Shown here piece after piece: positions 35,699 through 43,637 of a stretch of DNA of 64,000 nt. The first letter of the stretch is position 1. The number at the start of each line of letters is the position of its first letter. Source of the DNA: Piscinibacter sp. XHJ-5 (lineage in GTDB: Bacteria; Pseudomonadota; Gammaproteobacteria; Burkholderiales; Burkholderiaceae_C); NCBI RefSeq assembly GCF_029855045.1, contig NZ_CP123228.1:682001-746000 (forward strand), read 5' to 3'. The translations under genes and the position numbers were made by a program. The notes below the pieces were generated by a model. It saw only the letters and a program-made list of their open reading frames with translations, had not been told where the DNA came from and made no database searches.

Positions 35699-36575
35699 GC
35701 AGATGTCCTTGTCGAGAAGCGTGATTATCGGGGTGCTGGCACTGGCCTTGGGGCTGCTGTCGGGCTGCAGCGCGCTGCGCTTCGGCTACAACCAGGCGCC
35801 CGAGCTGGTGTACTGGTGGCTGGACGGCTATGTCGACGTCGACGAGACCCAGTCGCCGCGGGTTCGCGAGCAGATCCGCGACTGGTTCCGCTGGCATCGC
35901 CAGACCCAGCTGGCGGACTATGCCCAGTGGCTGGCCAGGCTGCAGCCCCAGATGGCGGATCGACTCACGCCGGCCCAGGTATGCCGTCTGCAGGACGAGG
36001 TCACGACGCGCATGACCGCGGCCTTCGACCAGGCCGTGCCGGCGATGGCCGAGTTCGCGCGCACCCTCAGCGACGAGCAGATCGGGCACCTGCAGCGCAA
36101 GCACGCGAAGACCAACGCCGAATACCGCAGCAACTTCCTGCAGGACGACTACGACGAGCGCCGCAGCGCGTCGGTCAAGCGCATCGCCGAGCGTGCGGAG
36201 ACCCTGTACGGGCCGCTGAACGAGGCGCAGCGCGAGCGCATCGGGCAGCTGCTCGACGCGTCGCCGTTCGATCCGCAGGCCTGGCTGGCCGAACGCAAGC
36301 TGCGCCAGGAGGATGTCGTGCAACTGCTGCGCCGCATCCGCTCGGAAGGCACGCCGGCGCAGGCGCAGGCGGCCATGCGCCGCCTGTACGCCCATGCGTT
36401 CCGCTCGCCGCGCGAGCCGTACCGCCTGTATCAGGAGCGGCTGGCCCTGTACAACTGCGAGTTCGCCGCCGAGGTGCACAACCTGGCGACGCCGGAGCAG
36501 CGGCGCCGCGCGGTGGCCAAGCTCAAGTCCTGGGAGGACGACCTGCGCGCGCTGGCTGCCGAGCCTACGAGGTGA
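35697..36575 (+). CDS. DUF6279 family lipoprotein
   Basis: A 292-residue lipoprotein (IGVLALALGLLSGCSALRFG, lipid-carrying Cys about 24) followed by an all-helical domain rich in Arg, Glu and Gln (RFGYNQAPELVYWWLDGYVD, TPAQVCRLQDEVTTRMTAAF). It matches DUF6279, conserved in beta- and gammaproteobacteria with no known function. ATG 35697 lies within the glmU start region on the other strand; ATG 35703 is an alternative start. The 3' end overlaps the converging DUF4136 gene by 11 bases. Confidence 0.85.
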   Translation: MQMSLSRSVIIGVLALALGLLSGCSALRFGYNQAPELVYWWLDGYVDVDETQSPRVREQIRDWFRWHRQTQLADYAQWLARLQPQMADRLTPAQVCRLQDEVTTRMTAAFDQAVPAMAEFARTLSDEQIGHLQRKHAKTNAEYRSNFLQDDYDERRSASVKRIAERAETLYGPLNEAQRERIGQLLDASPFDPQAWLAERKLRQEDVVQLLRRIRSEGTPAQAQAAMRRLYAHAFRSPREPYRLYQERLALYNCEFAAEVHNLATPEQRRRAVAKLKSWEDDLRALAAEPTR

Positions 36576-37176
36576 CCTGCGTCACCACGCGGCGCGGGTT
36601 GCTGGCGCCCGCGCTGGGGAAGTCCTTGAGACCTGCCTCGAACATCGCGCCGAGCAGCGAGTTGATCGACGACGAATAGCCGTCGTTCGTGACGCGCACC
36701 TCGTACAGCGGCTGACCCGAGGGTCGGTCGCGGATCAGCATCGCGACCTCGCGCTCGTAGGTGGGCGAGTCGTAGAAGAAGGGATGGCCGAAGCGCGAGC
36801 CGTACCAGGGATGCCAGAACGGACGGCCGTAGAAGCGGTGGACGTACAGCCCGCCGCGCCACCAGAACGGATCGTCATAGGGCGAGCGGTCGTTCGGCGT
36901 GACGCGCGCTCCCAGCGTCACGGTGACGTCGGCGGCCTTGGGATCGGCCGCGGGCGTGAAGCCGGCCTGTTGCAGCGCCCGGGCGGCCGCGTCCTCGAGC
37001 AGCTGGGCCTGCTGGGGCACTGTCTGCTGCGAGGGCAGCCGCTCGAAGGCGTACGTGGTGGGCTTGCGGTCGGCCGGCCAGAGGCTGTAGGTCGACACGT
37101 CGTTGCTGAGCTCGCGCATGCCGGCGCAGCCGGTCAGCGCGACGGCGGTGGCCAGGGCCATCATTGCTTTCCACAT
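36565..37176 (-). CDS. DUF4136 family lipoprotein
   Basis: A 203-residue lipoprotein (MMALATAVALTGCAGM) with a DUF4136 domain that contains PTTYAFERLPSQQ, LEDAAARALQQAGFTPA and ADVTVTLGARV. A tyrosine-, tryptophan- and histidine-rich middle follows (DDPFWWRGGLYVHRFYGRPF, WHPWYGSRFGHPFFYDSPTY). DUF4136 proteins are outer-membrane-associated and uncharacterised. The ATG at 37176 was chosen because AGGAGGT ends 4 bases upstream; a GTG at 37182 would place the start inside that site. ttcA lies just upstream on the same strand. Confidence 0.85.
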   Translation of the reverse strand: MWKAMMALATAVALTGCAGMRELSNDVSTYSLWPADRKPTTYAFERLPSQQTVPQQAQLLEDAAARALQQAGFTPAADPKAADVTVTLGARVTPNDRSPYDDPFWWRGGLYVHRFYGRPFWHPWYGSRFGHPFFYDSPTYEREVAMLIRDRPSGQPLYEVRVTNDGYSSSINSLLGAMFEAGLKDFPSAGASNPRRVVTQVTS

Positions 37177-37211
37177 ACGCACCTCCTGCAGCAGAAGTCG
37201 ACGCTCGGGTC

Positions 37212-38132
37212 TCAGTCGTCGTCGCGGTGCAGCCTGATCGCGCCCGTGGCCGGGGGCCCGCAGTCGTCCTCATCGTCAAACGCCCGGTCGCCGCCGGGGT
37301 TGACCACCCCGGTCGATTGGAGCGTGGTGAACGGGTACAGGTTCCTGTCCATCAGGTGCGAGGGGACGATGTTGCCCATGGCAGTGAACAGGTTATCGAT
37401 GCGGCCGGGAAACTGGCGGTCCCACTCGCGCAGCATCTTCTTGATCTGCACGCGCTGAAGGTTGGCCTGGCTGCCGCACAGGGTGCACGGGATGATGGGG
37501 AACTGCCGGTGCGCGGCCCAGCGCTCGAGATCGGTCTCCGGCACGTAGGCCAGCGGGCGGATGACGATGTGCCGGCCGTCGTCGCTGACCAGCTTGGGCG
37601 GCATGCCCTTCATGCGGCTGCCGAAGAACATGTTCATGAACAGCGTCTGCAGCATGTCGTCGCGGTGGTGGCCGAGCGCGATCTTGGTCGCGCCCAGCTC
37701 GCCGGCGACCCGGTAGAGGATGCCGCGCCGCAGCCGTGAGCACAGGCTGCACATCGTCTTGCCTTCGGGGATGAGCCGCTTGACGATGGAGTACGTGTCC
37801 TGCGCCTCGATGTGGAAGGGGATGTCCCGGCCGGCCAGGTACTCGGGCAGCACGTGCTCCGGAAAGCCCGGCTGCTTCTGGTCGAGGTTGACCGCGACGA
37901 CGTCGAAGCGCACCGGCGCGCGCCGTCGCAGGTTGAGCAGGATGTCGAGCAGCGCGTAGCTGTCCTTGCCGCCCGACACGCACACCATCACCTTGTCGCC
38001 GTCTTCGATCATGTTGAAGTCGGCGATCGCCTGGCCCACCAGGCGGTGCAACCGCTTGGACAGCTTGTTCGTCTCGTGGGCCGCCTTCTTCTCGGCGGCG
38101 GCCTGGCCCTGGGGATCGAGGACGGCACTCAT
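37212..38132 (-). CDS. ttcA: tRNA 2-thiocytidine(32) synthetase TtcA
   Basis: Inserts sulfur at cytidine 32 of some tRNAs using ATP and a 4Fe-4S cluster. The 306 residues carry the PP-loop [14 protein letters not shown] (Ser53 to Ser58) and two cysteine pairs, [12 protein letters not shown] near 131 and [13 protein letters not shown] near 222. [15 protein letters not shown] follows. The C-terminal 35 residues are acidic and variable. folB ends 3 bases upstream on the same strand, giving the SDR-folB-ttcA operon. Confidence 0.96.
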   Translation of the reverse strand: MSAVLDPQGQAAAEKKAAHETNKLSKRLHRLVGQAIADFNMIEDGDKVMVCVSGGKDSYALLDILLNLRRRAPVRFDVVAVNLDQKQPGFPEHVLPEYLAGRDIPFHIEAQDTYSIVKRLIPEGKTMCSLCSRLRRGILYRVAGELGATKIALGHHRDDMLQTLFMNMFFGSRMKGMPPKLVSDDGRHIVIRPLAYVPETDLERWAAHRQFPIIPCTLCGSQANLQRVQIKKMLREWDRQFPGRIDNLFTAMGNIVPSHLMDRNLYPFTTLQSTGVVNPGGDRAFDDEDDCGPPATGAIRLHRDDD

Positions 38133-38135
38133 CGT

Positions 38136-38540
38136 TCAGACTTTCTTCGCTTCGGCCAGGCCGAACACTTCACAGCCGACCGCATCGCAATCGGGATACA
38201 CGTCGGGCTTCTCGGTGGACACCCGGGCGGCCTTCACGCGCGGGTGGGCCAGCATCAGCGCCAGTATGTCGTCGCACAGTGTTTCCTGCAGGTGGATGTG
38301 GCCTTGCTTGACGCGCAGCGCGATGGTGCGGCGCATGAAGTCGTAGTCGACCACCTCGTCCAGCTCGTCTTCCTGGGGCGTCGACACTGCCAGCGGGATG
38401 TACAGGTCGACGTTGATCAGCACGCGCTGCTCGCCGCGCTTCTCGAAGTCGTGCACGCCGATGTTGATCCACACCTCGTAGTTGCGCAGGAACAGCCGCC
38501 GGCAGTCCATCAGGCTCGGGTGGTGCAGCAGGCTGTCCAT
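38136..38540 (-). CDS. folB: Dihydroneopterin aldolase
   Basis: Folate pathway enzyme that cleaves dihydroneopterin to 6-hydroxymethyl-dihydropterin. The 134 residues include RRLFLRNYEVWINIGVHDFE, EQRVLINVDLYIP, VVDYDFMRRTIAL (conserved Tyr) and a C-terminal TEKPDVYPDCDAVGCEVFG with the active-site Lys. The start was set at 38540, four bases after the last base of the upstream SDR stop, rather than the longer open frame. The cysteine-rich tail is slightly unusual. Confidence 0.92.
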   Translation of the reverse strand: MDSLLHHPSLMDCRRLFLRNYEVWINIGVHDFEKRGEQRVLINVDLYIPLAVSTPQEDELDEVVDYDFMRRTIALRVKQGHIHLQETLCDDILALMLAHPRVKAARVSTEKPDVYPDCDAVGCEVFGLAEAKKV

Positions 38541-38541
38541 G

Positions 38542-39321
38542 TCAGGCTTTCCGATCCGGGTTGGCAATGAACAGCACGTCGCGCGGCTGCCGCTGCAGAT
38601 GCTGGCCGCCGTCGACGAGCAAGGTCGTGCCGGTGATGGCCGGGGACTCGATGAGGAACCGCACGGCGCGCGCCACGTCCTGCGGCGTCGAGGAGCGCGC
38701 GAGCGGCGTCAGCGTGCGCGCCGTCTCGAACTCGGCGTCGGTCATCGGCCCCGATACCAGCGTGACGCCCGGCGCCACGCCGCACACCCGCAGCTGAGGT
38801 GCCAGCGCCTGCGCCAGGATCAGCGTCGCCGCTTCGAGCGCCGCCTTGGACAGGGTGTAGGAGAAGTAGTCGGGATTGGGATTCCACAGCTTCTGGTCGA
38901 TCAGGTTGACGACGCAGCCGACCTCGGGGCAACCCCGCAGATGCTCGTGCAGCGCCTGCGCGAGGATCACCGCCGGGGCGACGTTGGCGCGCCAGTGCTT
39001 GTCCATGGCCGCGTGGCCGAAGGTCGACGGCGCGTCGTACTCGAAGGTGGAGGCGTTGTTGACCACCGCGTCGAGGCGCTCGAAGTGCCCGATGACGCGG
39101 GGGACCAGCGCGCGGCACGCCGCCTCGTCGGCGAGGTCGGCGTCGAAGGTCGCGGCATCGGCGCCCGCCGCACGCAGGTCGACCGCCGTTGCTTCGGCTT
39201 CGTCGCGCGAGCGCCGGAAGTGCAGCGCGATGTCGAAGCCGTTCGCGGCCAGCTCGAGCGCGATCTCGCGGCCGAGGCGCCGGGCGGCGCCGGTCACCAG
39301 CACGACGGGGCGGGAAGCCAT
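38542..39321 (-). CDS. SDR family pteridine reductase-like protein
   Basis: Short-chain dehydrogenase of 259 residues with the Rossmann start VVLVTGAARRLGREIALEL, the NNAS motif (VVNNASTFEYD), and catalytic Tyr and Lys in DYFSYTLSKAALEAAT. The TGAARRLG sequence with basic residues is typical of NADPH-dependent pteridine reductases (FolM-like). The gene sits directly ahead of folB, so reduction of a pterin such as dihydromonapterin or dihydrofolate is the best guess. A different SDR substrate cannot be excluded. Confidence 0.88.
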   Translation of the reverse strand: MASRPVVLVTGAARRLGREIALELAANGFDIALHFRRSRDEAEATAVDLRAAGADAATFDADLADEAACRALVPRVIGHFERLDAVVNNASTFEYDAPSTFGHAAMDKHWRANVAPAVILAQALHEHLRGCPEVGCVVNLIDQKLWNPNPDYFSYTLSKAALEAATLILAQALAPQLRVCGVAPGVTLVSGPMTDAEFETARTLTPLARSSTPQDVARAVRFLIESPAITGTTLLVDGGQHLQRQPRDVLFIANPDRKA

Positions 39322-39327
39322 GGTTCC

Positions 39328-39333
39328 TACAAT
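39328..39333 (+). promoter_or_regulatory. Candidate -10 element of the MidA-like methyltransferase gene, leaderless type
   Basis: TACAAT, six nucleotides, then the ATG at 39340, inside the 18-base gap to the divergent SDR gene. No ribosome binding site is visible. Confidence 0.5.
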
Positions 39334-39339
39334 CCAGCG

Positions 39340-40437
39340 ATGAGACCCAACGAACCTGCCAGTGTATCGGCGGCGCTGCCGGCCCTGATCCGGCGGGCGA
39401 TCGCGCGTGACGGCGGCTGGCTGCCCTTCGATCGCTTCATGGCGATGGCGCTGTACGCGCCGGGGCTGGGCTACTACAGCCGCGGCGACCGCCAGTTTGG
39501 CACGCTGCCATCGTCGGGGAGCGACTTCGTCACCGCTCCCGAGCTGTCGCCCCTGTTCGGGCACGCGCTGGCGCGGCAGGTGGCGCAGGTGCTGGACGCA
39601 TGCGGCTGCGACGAGGTCTGGGAATTCGGCGCGGGCTCGGGTGCGCTGGCGCGGTCGCTGCTCGAGGCGCTGGGCGAGCGCGTTCGCCGCTATCACATCG
39701 TCGACCTGTCCGGCACTCTGCGCCAGCGACAGCAGCAGGTCTTGCAGGCGCACGGCGCGCGGGTGCATTGGTGGGATGCGCTGCCCGACACGATGCAAGG
39801 CGTCGTGGTCGGCAACGAGGTGCTCGATGCCATGCCGGTGCAGCTGCTGCGCTTCGACGGCGAGCGCTGGTTCGAGCGCGGTGTCTCGCTCGACGGCGAA
39901 CGCTTCGCCTGGGCGGATCAGGAGACGACGCTGCGACCGCCGCACGAGGGGCCTTTCGTGCCTGGCACGGTCACCGAGATCCATCCGCAGGCCGAAGCCT
40001 TCGTCGCGACGCTGGCCGAGCGACTGTCGCGGGGTGCGGCTTTCTTCATCGACTACGGCTTCCCGGCCGCCGAGTACTACCACCCGCAGCGACATGGCGG
40101 CACGCTGATGTGCCATCGCGGCCATCGGGCCGACCCCGACCCGCTGAGCAATGTCGGCGACAAGGACATCACCGCGCATGTCGACTTCACCGGCATCGCG
40201 CTCGCCGGCCAGGAGGCCGGCTTCGAAGTGCTGGGCTACACGACGCAGGCGCGCTTCCTGATGAACTGCGGGCTGCTCGCCGACCTGGCGCAGGCCGACG
40301 CGCGCGGCATCGCGAGCGCGCAGAAGCTGCTGAACGAGCACGAGATGGGCGAGCTGTTCAAGGTGATCGGATTCGGCAAGGACTGCCCTGTCGAGGCGCT
40401 GGGCTTCACTGAAGGCGATCGGACCCACAAGCTGTGA
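39340..40437 (+). CDS. MidA/NDUFAF7-like SAM-dependent methyltransferase
   Basis: A 365-residue protein of the DUF185 (Methyltransf_28) family, whose mitochondrial member NDUFAF7 methylates a complex I subunit. It shows FDRFMAMALYAPGLGYYS and SDFVTAPELSPLFGHALA. The SAM-binding VWEFGAGSGALARSLL lies near 93-108, with VVVGNEVLDAMPV and FFIDYGFPAAEYYH further on. The bacterial substrate is not established. The C-terminal coding overlaps the next small gene by 4 bases. An NDUFA9-like protein, another complex I assembly relative, is encoded 2.3 kb away. Confidence 0.92.
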   Translation: MRPNEPASVSAALPALIRRAIARDGGWLPFDRFMAMALYAPGLGYYSRGDRQFGTLPSSGSDFVTAPELSPLFGHALARQVAQVLDACGCDEVWEFGAGSGALARSLLEALGERVRRYHIVDLSGTLRQRQQQVLQAHGARVHWWDALPDTMQGVVVGNEVLDAMPVQLLRFDGERWFERGVSLDGERFAWADQETTLRPPHEGPFVPGTVTEIHPQAEAFVATLAERLSRGAAFFIDYGFPAAEYYHPQRHGGTLMCHRGHRADPDPLSNVGDKDITAHVDFTGIALAGQEAGFEVLGYTTQARFLMNCGLLADLAQADARGIASAQKLLNEHEMGELFKVIGFGKDCPVEALGFTEGDRTHKL

Positions 40438-40628
40438 TCCGCTGGCTGATCGTCGTCTTCCTTGCGCTGCTGATCTTCAGCGGGCTGCGGCCGTGGCTCG
40501 AGAAGCTGGGGCTGGGCCGGCTGCCGGGCGACTTTCGGTTCAGGCTGTTCGGCCGGGAGTTCTTCGTGCCGCTGGCGAGCAGCGTGGTGCTCAGCTTCAT
40601 CGCGATGCTGGTGGCGAAGCTCCTGTAG
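40434..40628 (+). CDS. DUF2905 family small membrane protein
   Basis: A 64-residue protein with two predicted helices (IRWLIVVFLALLIFSGL and ASSVVLSFIAMLVAKLL) joined by a loop with LGRLPGDFRFRLFGREFFVP, the DUF2905 signature. Function unknown. The start overlaps the methyltransferase stop by 4 bases; the gene converges on cca with a 7-base gap. Confidence 0.9.
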   Translation: MIRWLIVVFLALLIFSGLRPWLEKLGLGRLPGDFRFRLFGREFFVPLASSVVLSFIAMLVAKLL

Positions 40629-40635
40629 CTCGGGG

Positions 40636-41862
40636 TCAGCCCGACAGGCATTCCTCCACCGCCGCGATCCGCGCGCGCCGGATCGCGTCGCCGATCGCCG
40701 GTCCCTTGGCACCGCGCTCGATCATCGCTGCCGCCACCGCTGCCGTGTCCACCCCGCGCGCGCATTGGAGCACCCGGCCCAATCGCTCGCGCGGCGCATA
40801 CGGCCTGTCCTCCAAGCCCGCCCGCCCGCGCGCATCGCATTCGCAGGCGAACAGCAACTCGGCGAAGCGGTCCGGTCGGCGCCACGCATCGCAGCGGTCC
40901 AGCAGGCGCACCATCGCGGCGGCATTGAGCTCGCCGCTGCGATGCACGTTGCCGTGCTCGCGGGCCACGACTTCTGCCAGCTCGCGGCAATCGACAGGCA
41001 CCTTCAGGCGCTCGGCCACATCGCGCAGCAGCTTGACGCTGCGCGCCTCATGCGCGTGATGCCGCGGAAGCAGCTCCGGCGGCGTCGTGCCCTTGCCCAG
41101 GTCGTGGCAAAGGCAGGCGAAGCGCACGGTGAGCGGTGCGGCGAGCCTGGCGCTCATGTCGAGCACCAGCATCAGGTGCACGCCGGTGTCGATCTCGGGA
41201 TGATGGGCTGCCGGCTGCGGGACGCCCCACAGCCGGTCGACCTCGGGCAGCAGCTGCGCCAGCGCGCCGCAGCGCCGCAGCACCTCGAACATGCGCGATG
41301 GCCGGCCCTCCATCAGTCCGCGTGACAGCTCCTGCCACACCCGCTCGGGCACGAGGGCGTCGACCTCGCCCGCGTCGACCATCTGCCGCATCAGCGCCTG
41401 CGTCTCGGGGGCGACCTCGAAATCGGCAAAGCGCGCGGCAAAGCGTGCGAGCCGCAGGATGCGCACCGGGTCTTCGGCGAACGCAGGGGAAACGTGGCGC
41501 AGCCGCTTGGCCTGCAGGTCGCGCTGTCCGCCGAAGGGATCGACCAGCGCGCCGCCTTCGTCCCTCGCCATCGCATTGATCGTCAGGTCGCGCCGTTCGA
41601 GGTCTTGTTCCAGGGTGACCGAAGGGTCGGCGTGGAAGGTGAACCCGTGATAGCCAGGCGCGGTCTTGCGCTCGGTGCGGGCCAGCGCGTATTCCTCTTT
41701 CGTCTGCGGATGCAGGAAGACGGGGAAGTCCTGCCCGACGGGCTTGAAGCCGGCGGCGACCATCTGCTCCGGCGTGGCGCCGACGACGACCCAGTCGTGG
41801 TCGTTCACCGGCAGCCCGAGCAGCGCGTCGCGCACTGCGCCGCCGACGATGTAGCTCTTCAT
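40636..41862 (-). CDS. cca: Multifunctional CCA tRNA nucleotidyltransferase
   Basis: Adds or repairs the CCA end of tRNA. The 408 residues start [20 protein letters not shown] with the nucleotidyltransferase motif, then [26 protein letters not shown] and [13 protein letters not shown]-terminal HD domain ([24 protein letters not shown]) gives the phosphohydrolase activities of the gammaproteobacterial-type enzyme. No ribosome site precedes the ATG; TACACT lies 7 nt upstream. Confidence 0.96.
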   Translation of the reverse strand: MKSYIVGGAVRDALLGLPVNDHDWVVVGATPEQMVAAGFKPVGQDFPVFLHPQTKEEYALARTERKTAPGYHGFTFHADPSVTLEQDLERRDLTINAMARDEGGALVDPFGGQRDLQAKRLRHVSPAFAEDPVRILRLARFAARFADFEVAPETQALMRQMVDAGEVDALVPERVWQELSRGLMEGRPSRMFEVLRRCGALAQLLPEVDRLWGVPQPAAHHPEIDTGVHLMLVLDMSARLAAPLTVRFACLCHDLGKGTTPPELLPRHHAHEARSVKLLRDVAERLKVPVDCRELAEVVAREHGNVHRSGELNAAAMVRLLDRCDAWRRPDRFAELLFACECDARGRAGLEDRPYAPRERLGRVLQCARGVDTAAVAAAMIERGAKGPAIGDAIRRARIAAVEECLSG

Positions 41863-41869
41863 CCGCCGA

Positions 41870-41875
41870 AGTGTA
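41870..41875 (-). promoter_or_regulatory. Candidate -10 element of cca, leaderless type
   Basis: TACACT on the minus strand, seven nucleotides, then the cca ATG. No Shine-Dalgarno sequence is present. Confidence 0.4.
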
Positions 41876-41911
41876 GGCGGGGGCGCCAGCCAACCCCGCC
41901 GTCACGACGGC

Positions 41912-42589
41912 TCAGCGATGCGTGCGATACGGCTCGTCGAAGTCGATGAAATCGTGCTCCTGCACGGCCTCGCCTGCCCACGCCTGCATCGCCGGCAGCG
42001 ACCAGATGCGATCGACATAGTCCTGCACGACCGCGCTCACCGGCAGCCCGTAAGTGCGGATGCGGGTGCACACCGGGGCGAAGAAGGCGTCGGCAATGGT
42101 GAAGGTGCCGAACAGGAAGGGACCGCCATGCTCGTGCAGCTGCTGCTGCCACATCTGCTCGATGCGCGCGACGTCGGCGCGCGCGTCCGGCTGCTCGGCA
42201 AGCACCTTGCGGCCGATCTCCGGGAGCGAGGCCTCGATGTTCATGCCGAAGTGATTGCGCAGCGCGCCGAAGCCCGAGTGCATCTCGGCGCACAGGCTGC
42301 GCGCACGGGCACGGGCCAGCGGCTGGGTCGGCCACAGCTGCTTCGCCGGGTACTTCTCGGCCAGGTACTCGGCGATCGCCAGCGTGTCCCACACGGCGAA
42401 GCCCTCGTCCACGAGGATCGGCACGCGGCCGCTGGGTGCGACGGTGGCCAGGCGGCGCTTGAAGTCGGAATCGGGATCCTGCGACAGCCGCAGCTTGATT
42501 TCCTCGAAGGGGATGCCGCTGTGCTTCATCAGCAGCCACGGGCGAAGCGACCAGGAGGAGTAGTTCTTGTTGCCGATGTAGAGCTGCAT
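41912..42589 (-). CDS. Glutathione S-transferase family protein
   Basis: A 225-residue protein with an N-terminal thioredoxin-like GST domain (MQLYIGNKNYSSWSLRPWLL, with the serine pair near residue 12-13). VPILVDEGFAVWDTLAIAEYL follows, then a helical C-terminal domain (GPFLFGTFTIADAFFAPVCTR). This IGNKNYSSWSLRPWL subfamily is widespread in proteobacteria, with no defined substrate. AGGAAC lies upstream of the ATG. It follows the NDUFA9-like gene on the same strand after 94 bases. Confidence 0.92.
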   Translation of the reverse strand: MQLYIGNKNYSSWSLRPWLLMKHSGIPFEEIKLRLSQDPDSDFKRRLATVAPSGRVPILVDEGFAVWDTLAIAEYLAEKYPAKQLWPTQPLARARARSLCAEMHSGFGALRNHFGMNIEASLPEIGRKVLAEQPDARADVARIEQMWQQQLHEHGGPFLFGTFTIADAFFAPVCTRIRTYGLPVSAVVQDYVDRIWSLPAMQAWAGEAVQEHDFIDFDEPYRTHR

Positions 42590-42683
42590 GCAGGTTCCTT
42601 CGTGTTGCGGACGACGATGCTAGCCAAGGCTTGGGGTGGCGGCGTGATCAATGCGCATCGCTGTGATGCGCATGGCGCATGCC

Positions 42684-43637
42684 TCAGCGGCGACGGGCGA
42701 GCGCGCGCCACGGATCCAGTCGCGCCGGCCCCTGCCGCCAGCCGAGGATGTCGGGCATCACGCTCTCCAGCGCCCGCGGGGTGACGCCCAGGGCCTCCAG
42801 CGTCGGGGCACGCCCGCTCGCGACGCTGGGCACCTTCATCGAATCGAGGTTGTCACGCGAGATCACCGGCGGGCCGGGCAGCAGCTCGAACACCGCCGCC
42901 TGCAGTCGACCGAAGATGTCGGGCAGGGCAATCACCGGCCGCGGATGCCCGGACCAGCGGCCGGCCAGCTCCACCAGCTGGCGCAAGGTATAGGTGTTCG
43001 GCCCCACGCACTCGACGAGCCGCTCGGTGCGAAGCGGGTCCAGCAGCCGCACGATGGCGACGGCGACGTCGTCGACCCACACCGGCTGGAACCGCGCGCC
43101 GGCCGCGGCCAGCGGCATCACCGGAAACACCTTCTGCAGCGAGGCAAACCGGTTCATCAGGTGGTCATGCTCGCCGAACATCACCGACGGGCGCAGGACG
43201 GCCACATCGACGCCCGATCGGGTCAGCGCGCGCTCGCCGGCGGCCTTGGTGCGAAGGTACTTCGACGGCGCATCGTCGGCAGCCCCGAGCGCGCTGATGT
43301 GCACCACGCGCCGCACGCCGCGCGCTGCGCAGAGGCGACCCAGGCGCTCGGGCAGGTCGACGTTGACGCGGCGCATCTCGGCCTCGCTGCCGTGCAGCGT
43401 GGCGACAAGGTTGATGACCGCATCGCGGCCGCGCACCAGCCGATCGAGCTGCGCGTCGTCGTGCGGATCCCAGCGCGGGATCTCCAGCGTGGGCAGCGGC
43501 TGGATGTGGCCGGCCCGGTTCGGGAAGCGCGTCGGCACGGTGATGCGCCCATCGCCCCCGCCGCTGCGCTCGACCAGCTTCTCGCACACGCTCATCCCGA
43601 CGAAGCCGGTGCCGCCGAGGACCAGGATGTTCTTCAT
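42684..43637 (-). CDS. NDUFA9-like NAD(P)-binding protein
   Basis: A 317-residue atypical short-chain dehydrogenase starting MKNILVLGGTGFVGMSVCEK, with VINLVATLHGSEAEMRRVNV, VVHISALGAADDAPSKYLRTK and LRPSVMFGEHDHLMNRFA. This is the family of the complex I accessory subunit NDUFA9 and related ubiquinone-linked proteins; no catalytic role is proven in bacteria. Its ATG overlaps the stop of the upstream lytic transglycosylase by 4 bases, so the two are coupled. Confidence 0.92.
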   Translation of the reverse strand: MKNILVLGGTGFVGMSVCEKLVERSGGGDGRITVPTRFPNRAGHIQPLPTLEIPRWDPHDDAQLDRLVRGRDAVINLVATLHGSEAEMRRVNVDLPERLGRLCAARGVRRVVHISALGAADDAPSKYLRTKAAGERALTRSGVDVAVLRPSVMFGEHDHLMNRFASLQKVFPVMPLAAAGARFQPVWVDDVAVAIVRLLDPLRTERLVECVGPNTYTLRQLVELAGRWSGHPRPVIALPDIFGRLQAAVFELLPGPPVISRDNLDSMKVPSVASGRAPTLEALGVTPRALESVMPDILGWRQGPARLDPWRALARRR

